From NCBI GenBank assembly GCA_008704415.1, contig VXIS01000139.1:1-64000 (forward strand): a DNA stretch of 64,000 bases, in the 5' to 3' direction. Position 1 is the first letter of the stretch; the number at the start of each line of letters is the position of its first letter. Below, in pieces: positions 9,865 through 22,100 of this stretch. This DNA is from Sphaerosporella brunnea (taxonomy: Eukaryota; Ascomycota; Pezizomycetes; Pezizales; Pyronemataceae). Below the pieces are notes generated by a model, which saw nothing but the letters and a program-made list of their open reading frames with translations, had not been told where the DNA came from and searched no databases. A program made the translations under genes and the position numbers.

Positions 9865-12484
9865 ATGTCGACGGTTTCGCGCATATGCCCTCGCTGTCGA
9901 ATACGAATCTTGAATCATGGCTCCCTTTCACCCGCCTCTGCTTTGCGGTCTCGTCGTCCCGGTCAGCGCAGCCTGATGTCGGCAGGCCGTCAGCCATTGG
10001 GATTCCAGTCGCGAAAATTCTCTGAAAAATCTTCAGACACTCCCGACAAAGCGACAAATGCTCCCGAAGACGATAGACAATCCAAAGAAGAGGAGTATCC
10101 GCTGGCGGATCCAGTGAGAGTTAAATTGAACGCATCTAGGTTGGACTTGGACAAGCCGGAGTGGCGACGACCCAAGCGTCTCACCACCACAGACGTCCAG
10201 AGGTTTTTGGCAAAGGTGAAGAAGGTGGAATCAAAGGATGCATCTGATGTGTTACCTTTTTCCATAAAGGATGCTTCGAAGGTCGATAAGACCTACGAAA
10301 TGCTGCTCGCTCCGCTCCCAGGCCACGCCAGTGGGCGACGGTTGCCAGGACGAGCACCGGTCCGAGAGCCAATAGATCCTTCTGAGCTTCCCCCAGTTCT
10401 GAGGGAGGCACAATCGAAGTGTGACTTTGCCCTCTACGTATTCGCAGTTGTGGAAGGACTCTAATGTGTGCAGTCAAGTTTCCACGAGCCACGCATACAG
10501 TTGGCGAAATATCTGATCGCCATGAAAACCTCGACGTAACTATCCACGGATTCATCAAATCCGTCCGCAAATCCAATCGAAAAACAACCTTCTTGATGCT
10601 CTATGACTTCCTATCCGGTCCCGAGAACGCGATTCAACTTGTTTCTACGATCGAAGACGATTGCACCGAGGAAGAAAAGGCGGCGCATACTGCGCTGCTT
10701 AAACTTCCCCCCTTTGTGCCGGTGGCTATCCAAGGCGTGGTTGTCGCTCCGAACCTGCCGCCAGCACCCGAAGGCTTGGGCGAGAAGGACTGGAAGGGGT
10801 CAAAGCCAGAAAATAAGCCAGAGATTCGGCTGAAGTCGTTGAAGCAACTCAACTCGGTATCACCCTTGACTTACACCCCGGAAACGATCTTCCCCCCAGA
10901 AAAGAGGCACCTTCAGTTGCGCACTTATGAGCCGCTTAGACGTGCCTTGCGCATGAGAGATGATGTGAGTGCTAGAGCCCGGTATTTCCTGCGTAGGAAT
11001 GGGTTCATGGAGGTCGAAACGCCTTTGCTCTTCAAGTCCACTCCTGAAGGAGCGAGGGAATTTCTCGTCCCCACTCGCAGCAAAGAGAATGGTGGTGGGA
11101 TGTGCTACGCTCTCCCTCAGTCGCCCCAGCAATACAAACAGATTCTCATGGCCAGTGGTGTGGCGCGGTACTTCCAGTTCGCCAAATGTTTTAGGGACGA
11201 GGACTTGCGTGCGGACAGGCAGCCCGAATTTACGCAGCTCGACTTGGAAATGTCGTTTGCCCGACAAACAGATGTCGTAGACGTCATCCAGCGACTTATT
11301 CGAGAGCTGTTCTTAGGCGTCTTGGAAGTCGACGTCCCTTATAACTTCAACAAGATGACCTACTACGAAGCGATGAGGTCATACGGCATTGATAAACCCG
11401 ACCTGCGCTTTGCAAAGCTGAAGGTTTGTTCTGTTGAAAGCTAGGTGCACTTTCATTTGCTGATGACAGCAGATTCATCGTGTCCCCTACCGGCATACTC
11501 GAAAGGGTATTCAGATGGTCGACACTTTCTACATACGCAAGGGACGTCAATCGCCAGAGGTAATGAAGAAACTTCAACAGGAATTTCTGGCGGAGCACCA
11601 GTGCGAAGGGCCTGATGCATTTATGTCTTACATAGCCGGCGAAGATACAGCCAACGGCGTACCAGAGCATGGTTTATCAGCGCAAGAAGTCGAGAATATA
11701 AATGATCACCTAGAATTATACGATGGTGACATGGTTATCATGGTGAATTACAAGCCTGGGAGGCTGTCGGTAAGTTGAATGCCTTCTCTTGTGCGTGCTG
11801 CATGCTGACATGTGGTAGGGTGGGAGCACAAGGCTCGGAAGACTGCGGCAGGCTTTGATAAACAAGGCCGTTGAAGCCGGCGTTTTGGACGTACCGAAGG
11901 TCTTCGCGTTTACTTGGATAGTCGATTTTCCTCTGTTCTCTCCTGTCGACGAGTCTGAACCCGGCCAGAGTGGCACCGCTGGCCTTGCTTCGACTCATCA
12001 TCCGTTCACAGCTCCCCATGAAGACGACATCGACCTGCTTTTTACCGAGCCCCACAGGGTCCGGGCGGAACACTATGATATCGTAGTTAACGGTATTGAA
12101 TTGGGTGGCGGTTCAAGGAGAATACACGATCCGGACCTGCAGCGGTATATCCTGGAAGAAGTCATCAAGGTACATCCGGACAAACTCCACCAGTTCGACC
12201 ATCTTCTTGAGGTTTTGGCGAGCGGATGTCCCCCACATGCGGGAATTGCGCTTGGCTTCGATCGGTTGCTTGCAGTTATGATGGGGACGGACAGTGTGAA
12301 GGACGTCATTGCGTTCCCGAAAAACTCAAAAGGTGTTGACCCCTTGGTTAAGTCGCCGAGCTTGGCGAGCAACGAAGCTTTGAAGACGTACTGGTTGCAG
12401 AAGATTCCTTCGCACGAAACGGCAGCTGAGACGGCTTCGGAGACGGCAGCTGAGACGGCTTCGGAAACGGCTACAAAGGAATAG
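9865..12484 (+). CDS. MSD1: aspartyl-tRNA synthetase, mitochondrial type
   Basis: Exons 9865-10420, 10474-11423, 11473-11769 and 11819-12484 give 822 aa. The enzyme charges tRNA-Asp with aspartate for mitochondrial translation. The Arg/Ser-rich N-terminus (MSTVSRICPRCRIRIL) fits a mitochondrial presequence. An OB-fold anticodon-binding region follows (about 200-330), then the class II catalytic core with RYFLRRNGFMEVETP (motif 1), FRDEDLRADRQPEFTQLD (motif 2) and GIALGFDRL (motif 3). The bacterial/mitochondrial insert domain lies between motifs 2 and 3. Intron 1 uses a GTGACT donor and is the least certain junction. The C-terminus carries a short ET/AET repeat from a 24-bp tandem duplication. 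The protein is long for the family because of its first 180 residues. Confidence 0.92.
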
Positions 12485-12675
12485 ATGTGGGCTATCTGGG
12501 ATCAATGGTTGTTTTCTTGCTTAGATGTATAACATTTGCTTGTTTGTTCTAGAGATGAGGATGCTGAAGTACAGCCGGGGTAAATCATGACATGCCTCGG
12601 GTCAATCGCGTGAACTCGGAGCTATTTCTTTCGTCTGACGCTCTCTCCTTCTTTATTCGCTCTATGTACATTGCA

Positions 12676-13425
12676 ATGGCTTTGGATCAACTGCAAACAC
12701 TCTCAAGCTACACTGCTTGCGACATCTCCGATGCCCTCTTAAAGCTCAAAGTTCCGCACGCCGGCTTCCTAGCCGACATTGGTGGGGCAACACACCACGG
12801 GAACCAGCATCTTCTCCGCTGACAAACGTCCGACTTCGCAGAGCTTCAACACAGCCCATCGTCACCGAGCACGTCACCGCTCATAGCACCCGCCACCACG
12901 GTCCTCTTCGCGCGGAAAACCGAGGCGGCGCCAGCAGTAGCAGCAGCATCGAACCTTCCCGCCGACAGCCACTTTGCAGATGTAGTCAGCGCGGGGGGCA
13001 CGATAGCAGTGCTCTCGTCGCCGGCGGGCACGCGCAGCGCAGCGATGGGCGGGCTCGTGGCGCAGCGCATGGCGAAGCGCGGGGTGGTCGGCGCCGTCGT
13101 CGGCGGGCGCGTGCGCGACGTGACCGAGATGCCGGCGCGCTGGGAGGTCTGGGCGGCCGGCGTGAGCACTGTTGGCGCCGGCGCCGAGACCAGGGCCGTC
13201 GCCGTTGACGTGCCCGTCGAGGTCGCCGGCGTCACCGTCTGCGCCGGCGACATCGTGTTTGCGGATGCGAAAGCTAGAGGCGTCGTCGTTATCCCGCGCA
13301 GCAAGCTGGAGGAGGTGCTGCGTCTCTTGCCGCTGGCTGTTGAGATGGATAGACTTGTTGCGCTGGACTTGGAAGCCGGCGAGGGTCTCGCTGCCGCGTT
13401 TAAGAAGCGTAGGGGGAAGTTGTAG
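12676..13425 (+). CDS. RraA-like 4-hydroxy-4-methyl-2-oxoglutarate aldolase / oxaloacetate decarboxylase family
   Basis: Exons 12676-12781 and 12842-13425 give 229 aa. The N-terminus SSYTACDISDALLKL is the hallmark of fungal RraA-like proteins. The second exon holds the conserved GG-x-x-RD motif (VVGGRVRDVTEM) and the following GD...AD...GVVVIP segment, which in bacterial homologues form the pyruvate/metal-binding site. Homologues cleave 4-hydroxy-4-methyl-2-oxoglutarate or decarboxylate oxaloacetate with a divalent metal; the fungal substrate is not known to me. The intron (60 bp) has a weak GTGGGG donor. An in-frame ATG at 12592 would add 28 residues with no family match, so 12676 was chosen. 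The gene starts only 190 bp after the synthetase stop. Exon 2 is strongly GC-rich and low in complexity. Confidence 0.82.
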
Positions 13426-13902
13426 TTTTTTTGTCCAGAGATCTTCCATAATTCACAAAGTGTCACTCGACACATGCTATCGGATGGGCTGCGCACGGAT
13501 CTAAATGGCTGGATCCATGTCGACTTTACTTCATAGGATCATTTCTATAGTAAATCGTCTCATCTGAACTCTTTACAAACAAAAATGGCTGGATCCGTCG
13601 AGATCTGGGTCTGTAACGCTCACGCGAACTGGGCGCACCTATATGCGGGACTCGTGGTATAGATTATATTAAACCGCTCTTGCATCTTTGTGTATGGTCG
13701 ATATGTTGAACTCCCCAAATCCGATGCCCATGACAAAAAAGAAAAAGCCGCACAACTATGATAATCTATAATAGGTAGAGTAGAAGCAAGTGCGCTGAAA
13801 ATCAAGCCGTCTATAGTGATGCCATCCATCAATACAAAATCATAAAAAATAAACCCGCATCCCAATCCAAACACCTATCTATGCGCCGTTCCGTTGGTAG
13901 AC
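13426..13902. other. convergent intergenic region
   Basis: This is the 3' region shared by the RraA-like gene (+) and the small membrane protein gene (-). A 13-base direct repeat AAATGGCTGGATCC occurs near 13503 and 13584. Otherwise it is AT-rich with A-runs at 13735; no gene is seen. Confidence 0.4.
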
Positions 13903-14624
13903 TTATTCAAGCCTGGGTAATGTTTTTCGTTCCTCGCCCTTGATCACTGTAGTAATAACTAGTCAGCTGGTTTGCTCGCAGATAAACGGAGGAGTAGTAG
14001 GAGCGGAGAAAGCCATACATCGATTGTAGAGAACCCAACTGGTGACAATTGCGATCGGCAGTGCAACAATTGCAGTCCGAACTCTGGATTCGGAATTAGT
14101 TTCTGACCATCTTTTCTCAAACAGAGCAACACTCACTTCCTTTCGGCGCTCTTGTATTTCGCCGGCAGCTCCTGTGGACTAAGCGGCGTGGGAATGCCGC
14201 GATTCGCAAATGGTGCGCGCTGCTGCTTCTGCGCTGGCGACAACGACGGTGACGGCGGCGGCGCCTGCGTAGACTTTCCGCGCCGCGACTGAATCATGAA
14301 TCGCGGGGTGAGAGGTGGAGCGCGGAATGGCGGTAGAGCTGCCTCGGGAGCTGGTGCAGGTGACGGCGGCGATGGCATCGTGTATGTTGAACTGAGGCGC
14401 GACTGGAACATGGAGGTGAACGACGGGCTGTTTCGGCTGCGCGACTCGATCATAAATGATGGGGTCTTGGGCGGCGGACGGAATGGTAGCAGCGAGGCTG
14501 TTGACGGCGCTCGAGGCTGAGGCGGTTTTCCTGGCCTTCTGTTGCAAACGGAGGGCGGGAGGGTTGTGGAAGTGGTTGTTGCTACGGCGGCGGGCGTGGT
14601 GTCAGGCGCAGTGGCAGCAGACAT
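13903..14624 (-). CDS. small conserved fungal membrane protein, three exons
   Basis: Exons 14624-14137, 14083-14019 and 13946-13903 give 198 aa. Splicing joins LPAKYKSAERK to VRTAIVALPIAIVTSWVLYNR and then to LIKGEERKTLPRLE. Both introns (53 and 72 bp) have good donors (GTGAGT, GTATGG) and branch-like CTAAT/CTGAC before the acceptor. Residues 1-155 are Pro/Ser/Thr/Ala-rich with two copies of an FRxPPxTPxFMIxSR motif. A single hydrophobic segment follows at about 165-185 and then a short basic/acidic tail. The C-terminal arrangement (basic region, one membrane helix, LYxR, GEERK) looks like a small conserved fungal membrane protein I cannot name; no function is proposed. Without splicing the first exon simply stops at 14133, so the membrane part is easy to miss. 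Confidence 0.7.
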
Positions 14625-15539
14625 TTTTTTTTGGCGTTGACTACTAGTTATCGTGGTTAGGGGCAGTTCGGTCGAGGAACAGGACACTTTGATTTTGATG
14701 TGAAGAATGAAAGGAGAATCAGGAACGAGAGAAAGGAGAAGAAAAATAAGAAGAAGAAAAAGGAATTCTTGTTTCTGTGTATGGATGGATGGATGAGTCT
14801 GCACCGCTCCTCTGCTCAATCTCGTCGCAGCACCCAGATTTTGATTGACAGATTAACTGCTCCAGTGCCTATCAATCGGTCTACCTAGTCAATTCCAGGT
14901 TGCTGCTGCCAATCAATCAATCAATCAGCATCGACATCTCCCAACACACTCGCTCTCGAGCATATCCCGTTGGCGCAGCACGGTAGGGAAGGGCATTGGG
15001 AACCGTGCCCCCTGCTGCGCCTTCCCAAACCTGCGCGCAACCCGGAAGAGTCCTCTAGAGTGAAGCAACTCCATGCTTATCATAGCCACATTCTATCATC
15101 TCCATGCCCATCGCAGGTAGGCACTTGCCTATCGTCATGTACCCATGTAAGCGCTGCATGGTGAGGTTTCATTCGTAGCGAGCGAGGATGAAGCTCGACG
15201 ATCACAGGGAGTGTAGCTTGGGAGGCTTTCGGCCGATGCTTCTCCCCGGCGAAGTTGGACTACCGAAGGCGTACCGGTCGAACCGCGTCGGAGAGGAGAA
15301 TATTGCTCGTTCACCGTGTCGGCGGCCTCGTGCGCAAGGGAGTGAGCGAGAAGCTGGAAGGATGTAAAACTGACGTCTGTTCTGAAGTGCCCCGAATTGA
15401 ACGTTTTGTCTCCTGAGCTAGGTGCTCTCCTTCCAGATCTGTTATTATGTTATGTACATGCAAAAAAAACATGAGAAATCATTCCATCATCCTATGCTTG
15501 TGCTTCTATCACCTCATTACTATATTACAATCAAGCCTC
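14625..15539. other. intergenic region with TCAA microsatellite
   Basis: Upstream of the small membrane protein gene (-) there is a purine-rich stretch near 14700-14770 and a (TCAA)n tract near 14913. The rest, down to the RIC8 stop, holds no supported gene. The last 100 bases are AT-rich and serve as the RIC8 3' region. Confidence 0.4.
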
Positions 15540-17447
15540 CTAATCATCCAATTCTTGGAATCGTCCCTCTTCAACCGCCTGCTCCACCGGGTTCTTGACT
15601 TTCACGACACCCGTCTTCTTCAACCTACTCCTCGGCCGCAGATTAGCCCACGCTCTGCTTACCAGCCTCCTCGTGAAACGATAGAACAACGGGATGGGGG
15701 TGTTTCCATGCCTTTCAAAAAGCACAAACAACCGCTCCGCTTCGCGCTCCTTCTCTTCCTCCGTCTTCCCCTCGAATGGGTCTGCCGCCGCTTGCTCCGA
15801 TTCTAACGTCTGTCCCGTGATCGGGTTTATGGGCTTCGAAGCCGAGGAAGCGGCCGCATCCGCTTGGAACGTCTCCGTGGGGATGGGAATGTTGTGTGAG
15901 ACCAAGAACCCCGAGGCGTAGCCGTAACCCACGTTAAGGATAAACTCCTGCACGTTGGAGTTCGAAAGTTCGAAGAGGAGGTAAGAGACACTCTCACGCG
16001 TGTTCGGGCTCGAGGCCGAGTTGGATTGCTGTAGTAGCCTTGCCGCAAGAGAGGTTCCTTTGCCCAATGGCTGATTCCGTTCCCTTGGTAAAGCAATATA
16101 AGCACTACCTTCCGCCACCCACCTTCCAACACCAGATAGACAACTCACTCTTCGGATGGCAACAGCTGCTTTTTGAGATAGGATTTGACTTCTTCCTCCG
16201 GAGTCTGGACGATCCTCCGCAACAGCGTGATCAACGGTGCCCCGTTTTCGTCCCAACTTGTTGAAGCCGGAAATCCCAGATTGGCGTCGATCGACTTATC
16301 CAGGATCTCCACCAACCTTCTTACATTGCACAGCGGGTCTGATGGCGGGAAAGCGTCGTCTTTGGAAGCGGACAAATCCATGTTGATCAGGGCATTGATC
16401 ACGAATGTGATCGGCGGTTGCAGTGGGAAAGGGGGTAATTCACGGCCGCGCAGTATAGCGAGCAGGTGTGGTACAGATCTGAGCGTCTACATCAGCATAA
16501 AAGCGCCCAAGTCTCGCCGTAGATACCGACTTTATGAAGAGATCCTCCCGATCCTTTACGAAGTGTGACAAATTGAATACAAGCTTCAGCGTTTCGGAGA
16601 GAGCCATTTCATCCATGGCGGACGGTGATCGGGCTTTCTCGTCGCCACTATAAGTTTTTGCATGTCGTGCCAGAGCCTTGAATCGCCGATGTCAGCCAGG
16701 CAAAGAGCAGATGCATGTAAATCAGACGGCTTTACCTCGTCAATGCTCTGCTCGAGTTTTTGCTCACTCAGCAGGGACTCTAGGTCCACGGTTGTGCCAT
16801 AGGTGATCAGCAACATCAACCGTGCCAACAAGAATTCATCGTCCACTGATGCGTTCTGTAAATGGATGTGAGCAATGTGTTCTGGGGTGTGGCAAACGAC
16901 GTGAGAGACAAACTGCGAACTTCGCGGCAGCTTTCACTGGGAACCCAAGGTCGACAAAAATTTGTCGAGTCCTCGGGACCAGCAAGAGTGCATTGGCAAG
17001 ACATCTCAAAGCCTCTCTGGCAGCTGGACAATCTGACCCATCCACAAACCCGTGCTCCCCTATTGTCTCGATACCCTACACGCCGTGAGCAAGGCTCTCT
17101 ACGCCACAAAGAACCGGAGCGCAAATACCTCTTTGGAGAATATCGGATCGCATTGTTTCGGGTCCCGGCCGTACACCTTCAGCTTTTCTAGCGTGGCGGC
17201 TCTCTCTGTACACAACCGGTGTAAGCTTTATGCTTTCACAACAAGGCCACTTCCTCACAAATGCTCACCGGACGAGGAAAGGTTCTTTTCGTCCAAGTCG
17301 GTGCGCAGAACATCTAGCAGGCGCTGAACGTGCTGTAGCTTGTCTGGATGGTTGGTCGTCAACCGCTGTCCGCAGGAATTGGGGGGAATGGCAGCGCAGA
17401 CTCTCGCCGGGCACCGAGCGTGCGGCTGGAGGTAGCGGAGAGCTCAT
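15540..17447 (-). CDS. ric8: RIC8/synembryn, G-alpha chaperone and guanine nucleotide exchange factor
   Basis: Exons inferred: 17447-17402 (uncertain), 17343-17269, 17205-17129, 17075-16914, 16855-16736, 16676-16527, 16486-16149, 16083-15712, 15624-15540, giving about 474 aa, normal for the family. Conserved blocks are LKVYGRDPKQCDPIFSKE, REALRCLANALLL, DDEFLLARLMLL, LLPSEEERN, LLFELSNSNVQEFI and NVGYGYASGFL, ending in EREAERLFVLFER-LKKTGVVKVKNP. RIC8 folds and activates heterotrimeric G-alpha subunits; in filamentous fungi it affects growth and development. The last intron appears to be GC-AG (15711-15625); it is 87 bp and stop-free, so the unspliced frame also stays open. The N-terminal exon depends on a weak GTCTGC donor; the true start could differ. 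Confidence 0.85.
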
Positions 17448-19139
17448 AGCCTCGAAAAGCGCTATGCAGGCGATCGGAGGCTGTATGCCGAAATGGGTGT
17501 TGAGAAGTGTTTGATTGGGGCGTAGAGTGGGCGCGCGAGGGAGAGCAAGCAGGTTGGACTGTCGCGCTCGATGTTGAGGTGGTTTCTATCTAATCCGCAC
17601 AGTCGCTGGCTGTCTGTTCATGTCTTCTCTTTTGTTTTTGTTCTGATGGGACCGAAGAAGGATTGATATATGTATCGATATTGAGAATTTGGAAGTGTGG
17701 GTCTTGAAATCAAACGTCGCAGGGGTGGGGGGGGGACGTGGAGTTTCGGGGAGCACGGTCATCGATGTGGGAACCGCAGCTTATCCAACTAGCGCTGGGC
17801 TTCTCGTGATATATCGATGATGCCGTCACAGGCCATCGTTATTACTTCCTATTGTGATACGCACAGGCAGTAAATGTATGATATATACGGCAACCGTTGC
17901 GGAAACGTCTATGAAGGATGTATGAACTAGGTACACCTCCTAGCACATACATACATACAGATGCTGCGGGGTGAACCGTTTTTCCGGGTGGCCAGGCACG
18001 GCCACGGCAAGAAAGGGTCGGGGATGGCGGCTCGCGAGGAAATTAAAGGGAAGGTTAGATACATCACGACATTGGACATGGACCAGGTTGGTGGAGAGAA
18101 GGAAGTTCAAGGAACGGCCGCCGGGCACAGCTATACAGTCCGCCGCCGTGCTATGTCCGAAGCCAAGTCGCCGGCCTGCACGCTGGGCTCTCCGAAGCCT
18201 TCGAAGTTCGAATCCTTTCCCTTGCTTTCCGACCACGGCTGGCTGCATCTGGCATGGAGCATCGTTGGATAGAATCACCACACCGATGATGGCCTGTTTG
18301 TAAGCGTCGAGTGCTGCCGTATGATTGGCTGTCGAGCTTTGAAGTTTGAACCCAGTGTGGCACGTGCTCGAGTTCGCTGAACTCGGAATGGCGTAAGTTG
18401 GACGCACTCTTGTTGTAGTCAAGACCGCGCTCAATGTTGGAGAATGCCTTCTACTCTAGAGAGCTATATTTCCTCCAACGATCGGGACTCGATCATATGT
18501 AGCGAACTGCTGGGCAATGCTGAAGATACCTAGCTGGCCGGTTCCTCTATGTAAGTACTTGTGGGTACATACCTCCTAGAGTACTCTACTCTAGAGTAGT
18601 TACTGCACAGTATTCCACCGCCGGGAAGCTCGCAAAGGAACTACGGTCAGGTGGGTAAGTAGAAAAAGTTCATGTGCGCGTCCTGCCACAGAGCTACCTA
18701 CATCTTGTAGGAATCGATGTCAGCAGCCGTTCGCTCGTCGCGTGTCTTGGTGGAAACGCGTGTGGAGATCGCGCCAAGTCCAAACCCCCATTTGGTGTTT
18801 TACGCGGTTTGCTACGTGACAGCGAACCCGCCAAATTCGAGTTGGCGTTCAGGCACCTGTTCACCACTGTTCCCCTTCCGCCTTGCCTTCCCTTTCCACA
18901 ATTTTCTCCTTCTCGATCTCTCCCACGTCCAAAACTACCGTCACCACTATACCACGCTTTGTTCGTATCTGATCCACTTCCATCCCCTATACCCTCCTAT
19001 TTTGGCTTTTATTTTTCCGTGTATATTCTTTTTCTGGCTCGTTTTCTGCCGACTTTTGGCGCCTTTTCCCGTTTACCCTTCGATGCTCACTTTTGAAGCG
19101 CGCTGCCACATCTAAAAACCAACAGCTCTCTCGTTCGCT
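17448..19139. other. divergent promoter between RIC8 and RIF1
   Basis: No coding gene is supported. There is a G-run near 17730, and palindromic CTACTCTAGAG motifs occur near 18451 and 18583. The 300 bases before RIF1 are pyrimidine-rich, as expected of a fungal leader. A 164-codon ORF on the minus strand (17940-18434) has no recognisable domain. Confidence 0.4.
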
Positions 19140-22100
19140 ATGCTCTCCGACGGCGACGATCCTTTTACTACAGGACCGGCGGATCAACGAGCGTTCGAGA
19201 AAGCAACGATACGACCACCTACGCCGCCGCGAGAAGCACCGCGCGCGAAGAAGGTGCTGGGCCAGGGTCTTGCTGTCCACAGCGGCAATCTACAATTGGT
19301 TTCTTCACCTGTTTCGTCACGCGACCCTTCACCGCCTACATCGTCAGCCGAATCTGCCTCCGAAAAACCCAAGAAGCGGGTCGGATGGTCTGGGTGGACT
19401 ACCTATCACAAATCGGACACGCCTGTCACGCCGTCGAATCAACGAGTGCGACCCTCCGCTTCGACGGACCCCAAATCCTTGAAATCAATTCTGAAGCAGA
19501 CTTCCGCCAGTCCTTACCTTGGCTCGCCTACTCTAGGTGTCGATCAACCATTCATCGCCAACACTCACTCCTCTTTCACCACTATGTTGGAATCGGCCAT
19601 GCAGGCGTTGGCTTCCACCGAGCGCAGCAAGAAGCTGGACACATACATTGCGTTTTGTAATATTCTGCGGGCATATGATGACATTCCTGATTGGAACTCC
19701 ATGGAAAAGAAAATGCCGGCGCTGTGCGGCTACCTGAAGCGTGATCTCGTTGCAAAGATGGAGGAAGGAGGAAGCCCAGACAGCCAACTGACCCAACAAG
19801 CGACCAAATTATTGACCATAATATGTTGGTATGAGCGTCTTGTAGGAACCATTGACGACCAGACCGCTTCCTTTTTCATTCAGCATGCTACGCAGAAAAT
19901 CGAAGACCCGCAGACGTCGAAGGCCTCTGTCATACTATATCTACACTTTTTAGCACAGCAAAAGTTCGCGGCCCCCAAGACGATGACTACGGAGAAATGC
20001 AACCGGATCATCACCGCCTTAGAATCATTAGACGAACGAGTGACGGGCAAATCCATCACCAAAGAGCGGATCGAAATCTACAGCAAGCTACTGTCGCAAT
20101 CGCGGTTGACAATGGTTGCGCGGGCTTCGGACTGGATGCGCAATGCATTCGGAGGCCTCTTGAATCACATCAAGGAAGTACGACTCCGCTCTCTGATGTT
20201 CCTGCGGGAGGCGGCCATGGTTATGGGCAAAGAAAAGGCCATTGCGCGCACCATAAGCGCTATCTTCAACCAAGACAATGAGGGGAAACGAATCTTTGAA
20301 TCTATAAGGACTCGGCTGGATCACTTTGTCAAGAAGGAACATGAAGGGCAATATGTATCGCAACTATGGGCTGTGTTGCTCTTGCTCACACAATCTGTGG
20401 GGGATAAATGGGACTTTTTCACCCCATGGTTGCGAATAATCGAGACATGCTTCAATGTCTCGGAACCAGAGGTCAAGGTAGAAGCGCAGCTTGCGTGGTC
20501 CAGGCTCATTTACATCTCTAACATCGGACCAAACACTCAGCGCAAGCTTCTGGAACTGATGTGCAAGCCGGTAGAGCAGTATTTGGATCCGCGAAATGCA
20601 AGTCTGAACACCAGGAAGCCTCGCAAAGCAGCGCTTTCCAACGTGTGTGTATATCTGTACTATGGAATGCGGCCAAATGCGCATCCCAAACAATTGTCCG
20701 AGATATGGGATGTGGTGGTCGTGGGATTGATTCAAAACCTGGTGTTGGCTGGCAGTGAGGCGAATGACGGATGTAACATTCTATGCTCCCTCTTTGACGG
20801 TTCTACATCCAAGCGATGGAGCGAGGACCGTCTTTTGACCGGCCATCCATTCATGAGGACAGATGAAATTCCTCGACTGGATCCAAAATGGGTACGGTCA
20901 AACTGTGATAAAGTTCTCGGAACAGTCGAAGTAGCTCTCAGACGAGCAAGTTGGGAGCAGCGCGACAACGCTCCCGGAGCCCGTGTTCTGTGGAAAAGGT
21001 TCACACAGACTCTTGCAGATGCGGGCAGCAAGGAGATCAAGATCACGCCAGAACTGATGGAAGCCGTTTCCCATCTCTTCAACATGTTCCAGCGTATTTG
21101 GAGCAACCGCTTGGAGAGCTCGCAAACTATGACCTTTATCGAGAAGTTCACATTTTTGGTCGAAGAAGCCCTCGAGTCTCTGGGAACATTATGCTTCACG
21201 GAAAAACAGTTGGCCGTCGACGAAACATCGAAATTTTTCCCAGCATCTACGCCCACCCACAAATACTCGTCTGATAGCAATAACAAATTCCGATATCCGC
21301 CGCTTCTGCATTTGTTTCGTCTATTGTTGGAACCGCCACCTGGTGTTTCTGTCGATGAGCAGTACTTCAACTGTGCGAGACGGATCCTTGACAAATGTTG
21401 CTCCTCCCAGGACTCGAGACGGAAGAAGCTTCATATACTGGCTTCTTGTGAGGCCCTCTTGCCAAGAAGAGGTGTCAGTGCAGTACACATTGGTTTGTGG
21501 GACATTTTGGCGGAGTTAACGCGCAGTTCGTTGCCGGGACCGACGAGGGAAAAGTCTCTAGTCAGCCCTTCGCCTGTGGGCAATGAATTTAAAGACGCGG
21601 TCTCTATTTTGAAGGGAGCTACTCTACAACATGTGGCAGGATGGGAGTCTCTCTGCGAGGACCTCATAACAATCATCCAAAATGAATTAAGCGAAGCTCA
21701 GGTCTCGAACAACGTCATTGCCCCTCTGGCAGAATCTCTTCGATATTCAAACCTTGACTCCAATCTGTAAGAACTGTGCTTCATTGAAGCAATTCTTCTC
21801 GCTGACTCGCTCCTCCGTAGTGGCTTGAGTCTGCGTCGAGCTGTAATATTAGTCCAGAAGGCCAACCACGGAAAGAAAAATACCATCGAGGGCATGTTCA
21901 GGGGGCATCTCGGACTCGGTTCCGATCGGAAGCCCATAAACTCTGAGTAATTGCCGCTCAGCCAGGATTTTGTGGGGTGCTAACTGTTGCAGCTCGTTCG
22001 AGCATTTATATGCACTGATCAGCACGTTACTTTTGAAGTCATATGAAACTCCAGACCAGGATTCTCTAGCTTTAGGTGCCGATTTGTGCAGGGCCTCCAT

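Noticed and set aside
17940..18434. 164-codon minus-strand ORF between RIC8 and RIF1
   Set aside because: No domain, no spliceable neighbours, and amino-acid composition like random GC-balanced sequence.
20732..21394. 220-codon minus-strand ORF
   Set aside because: It lies entirely antisense to the conserved Rif1 helical domain; a shadow frame.
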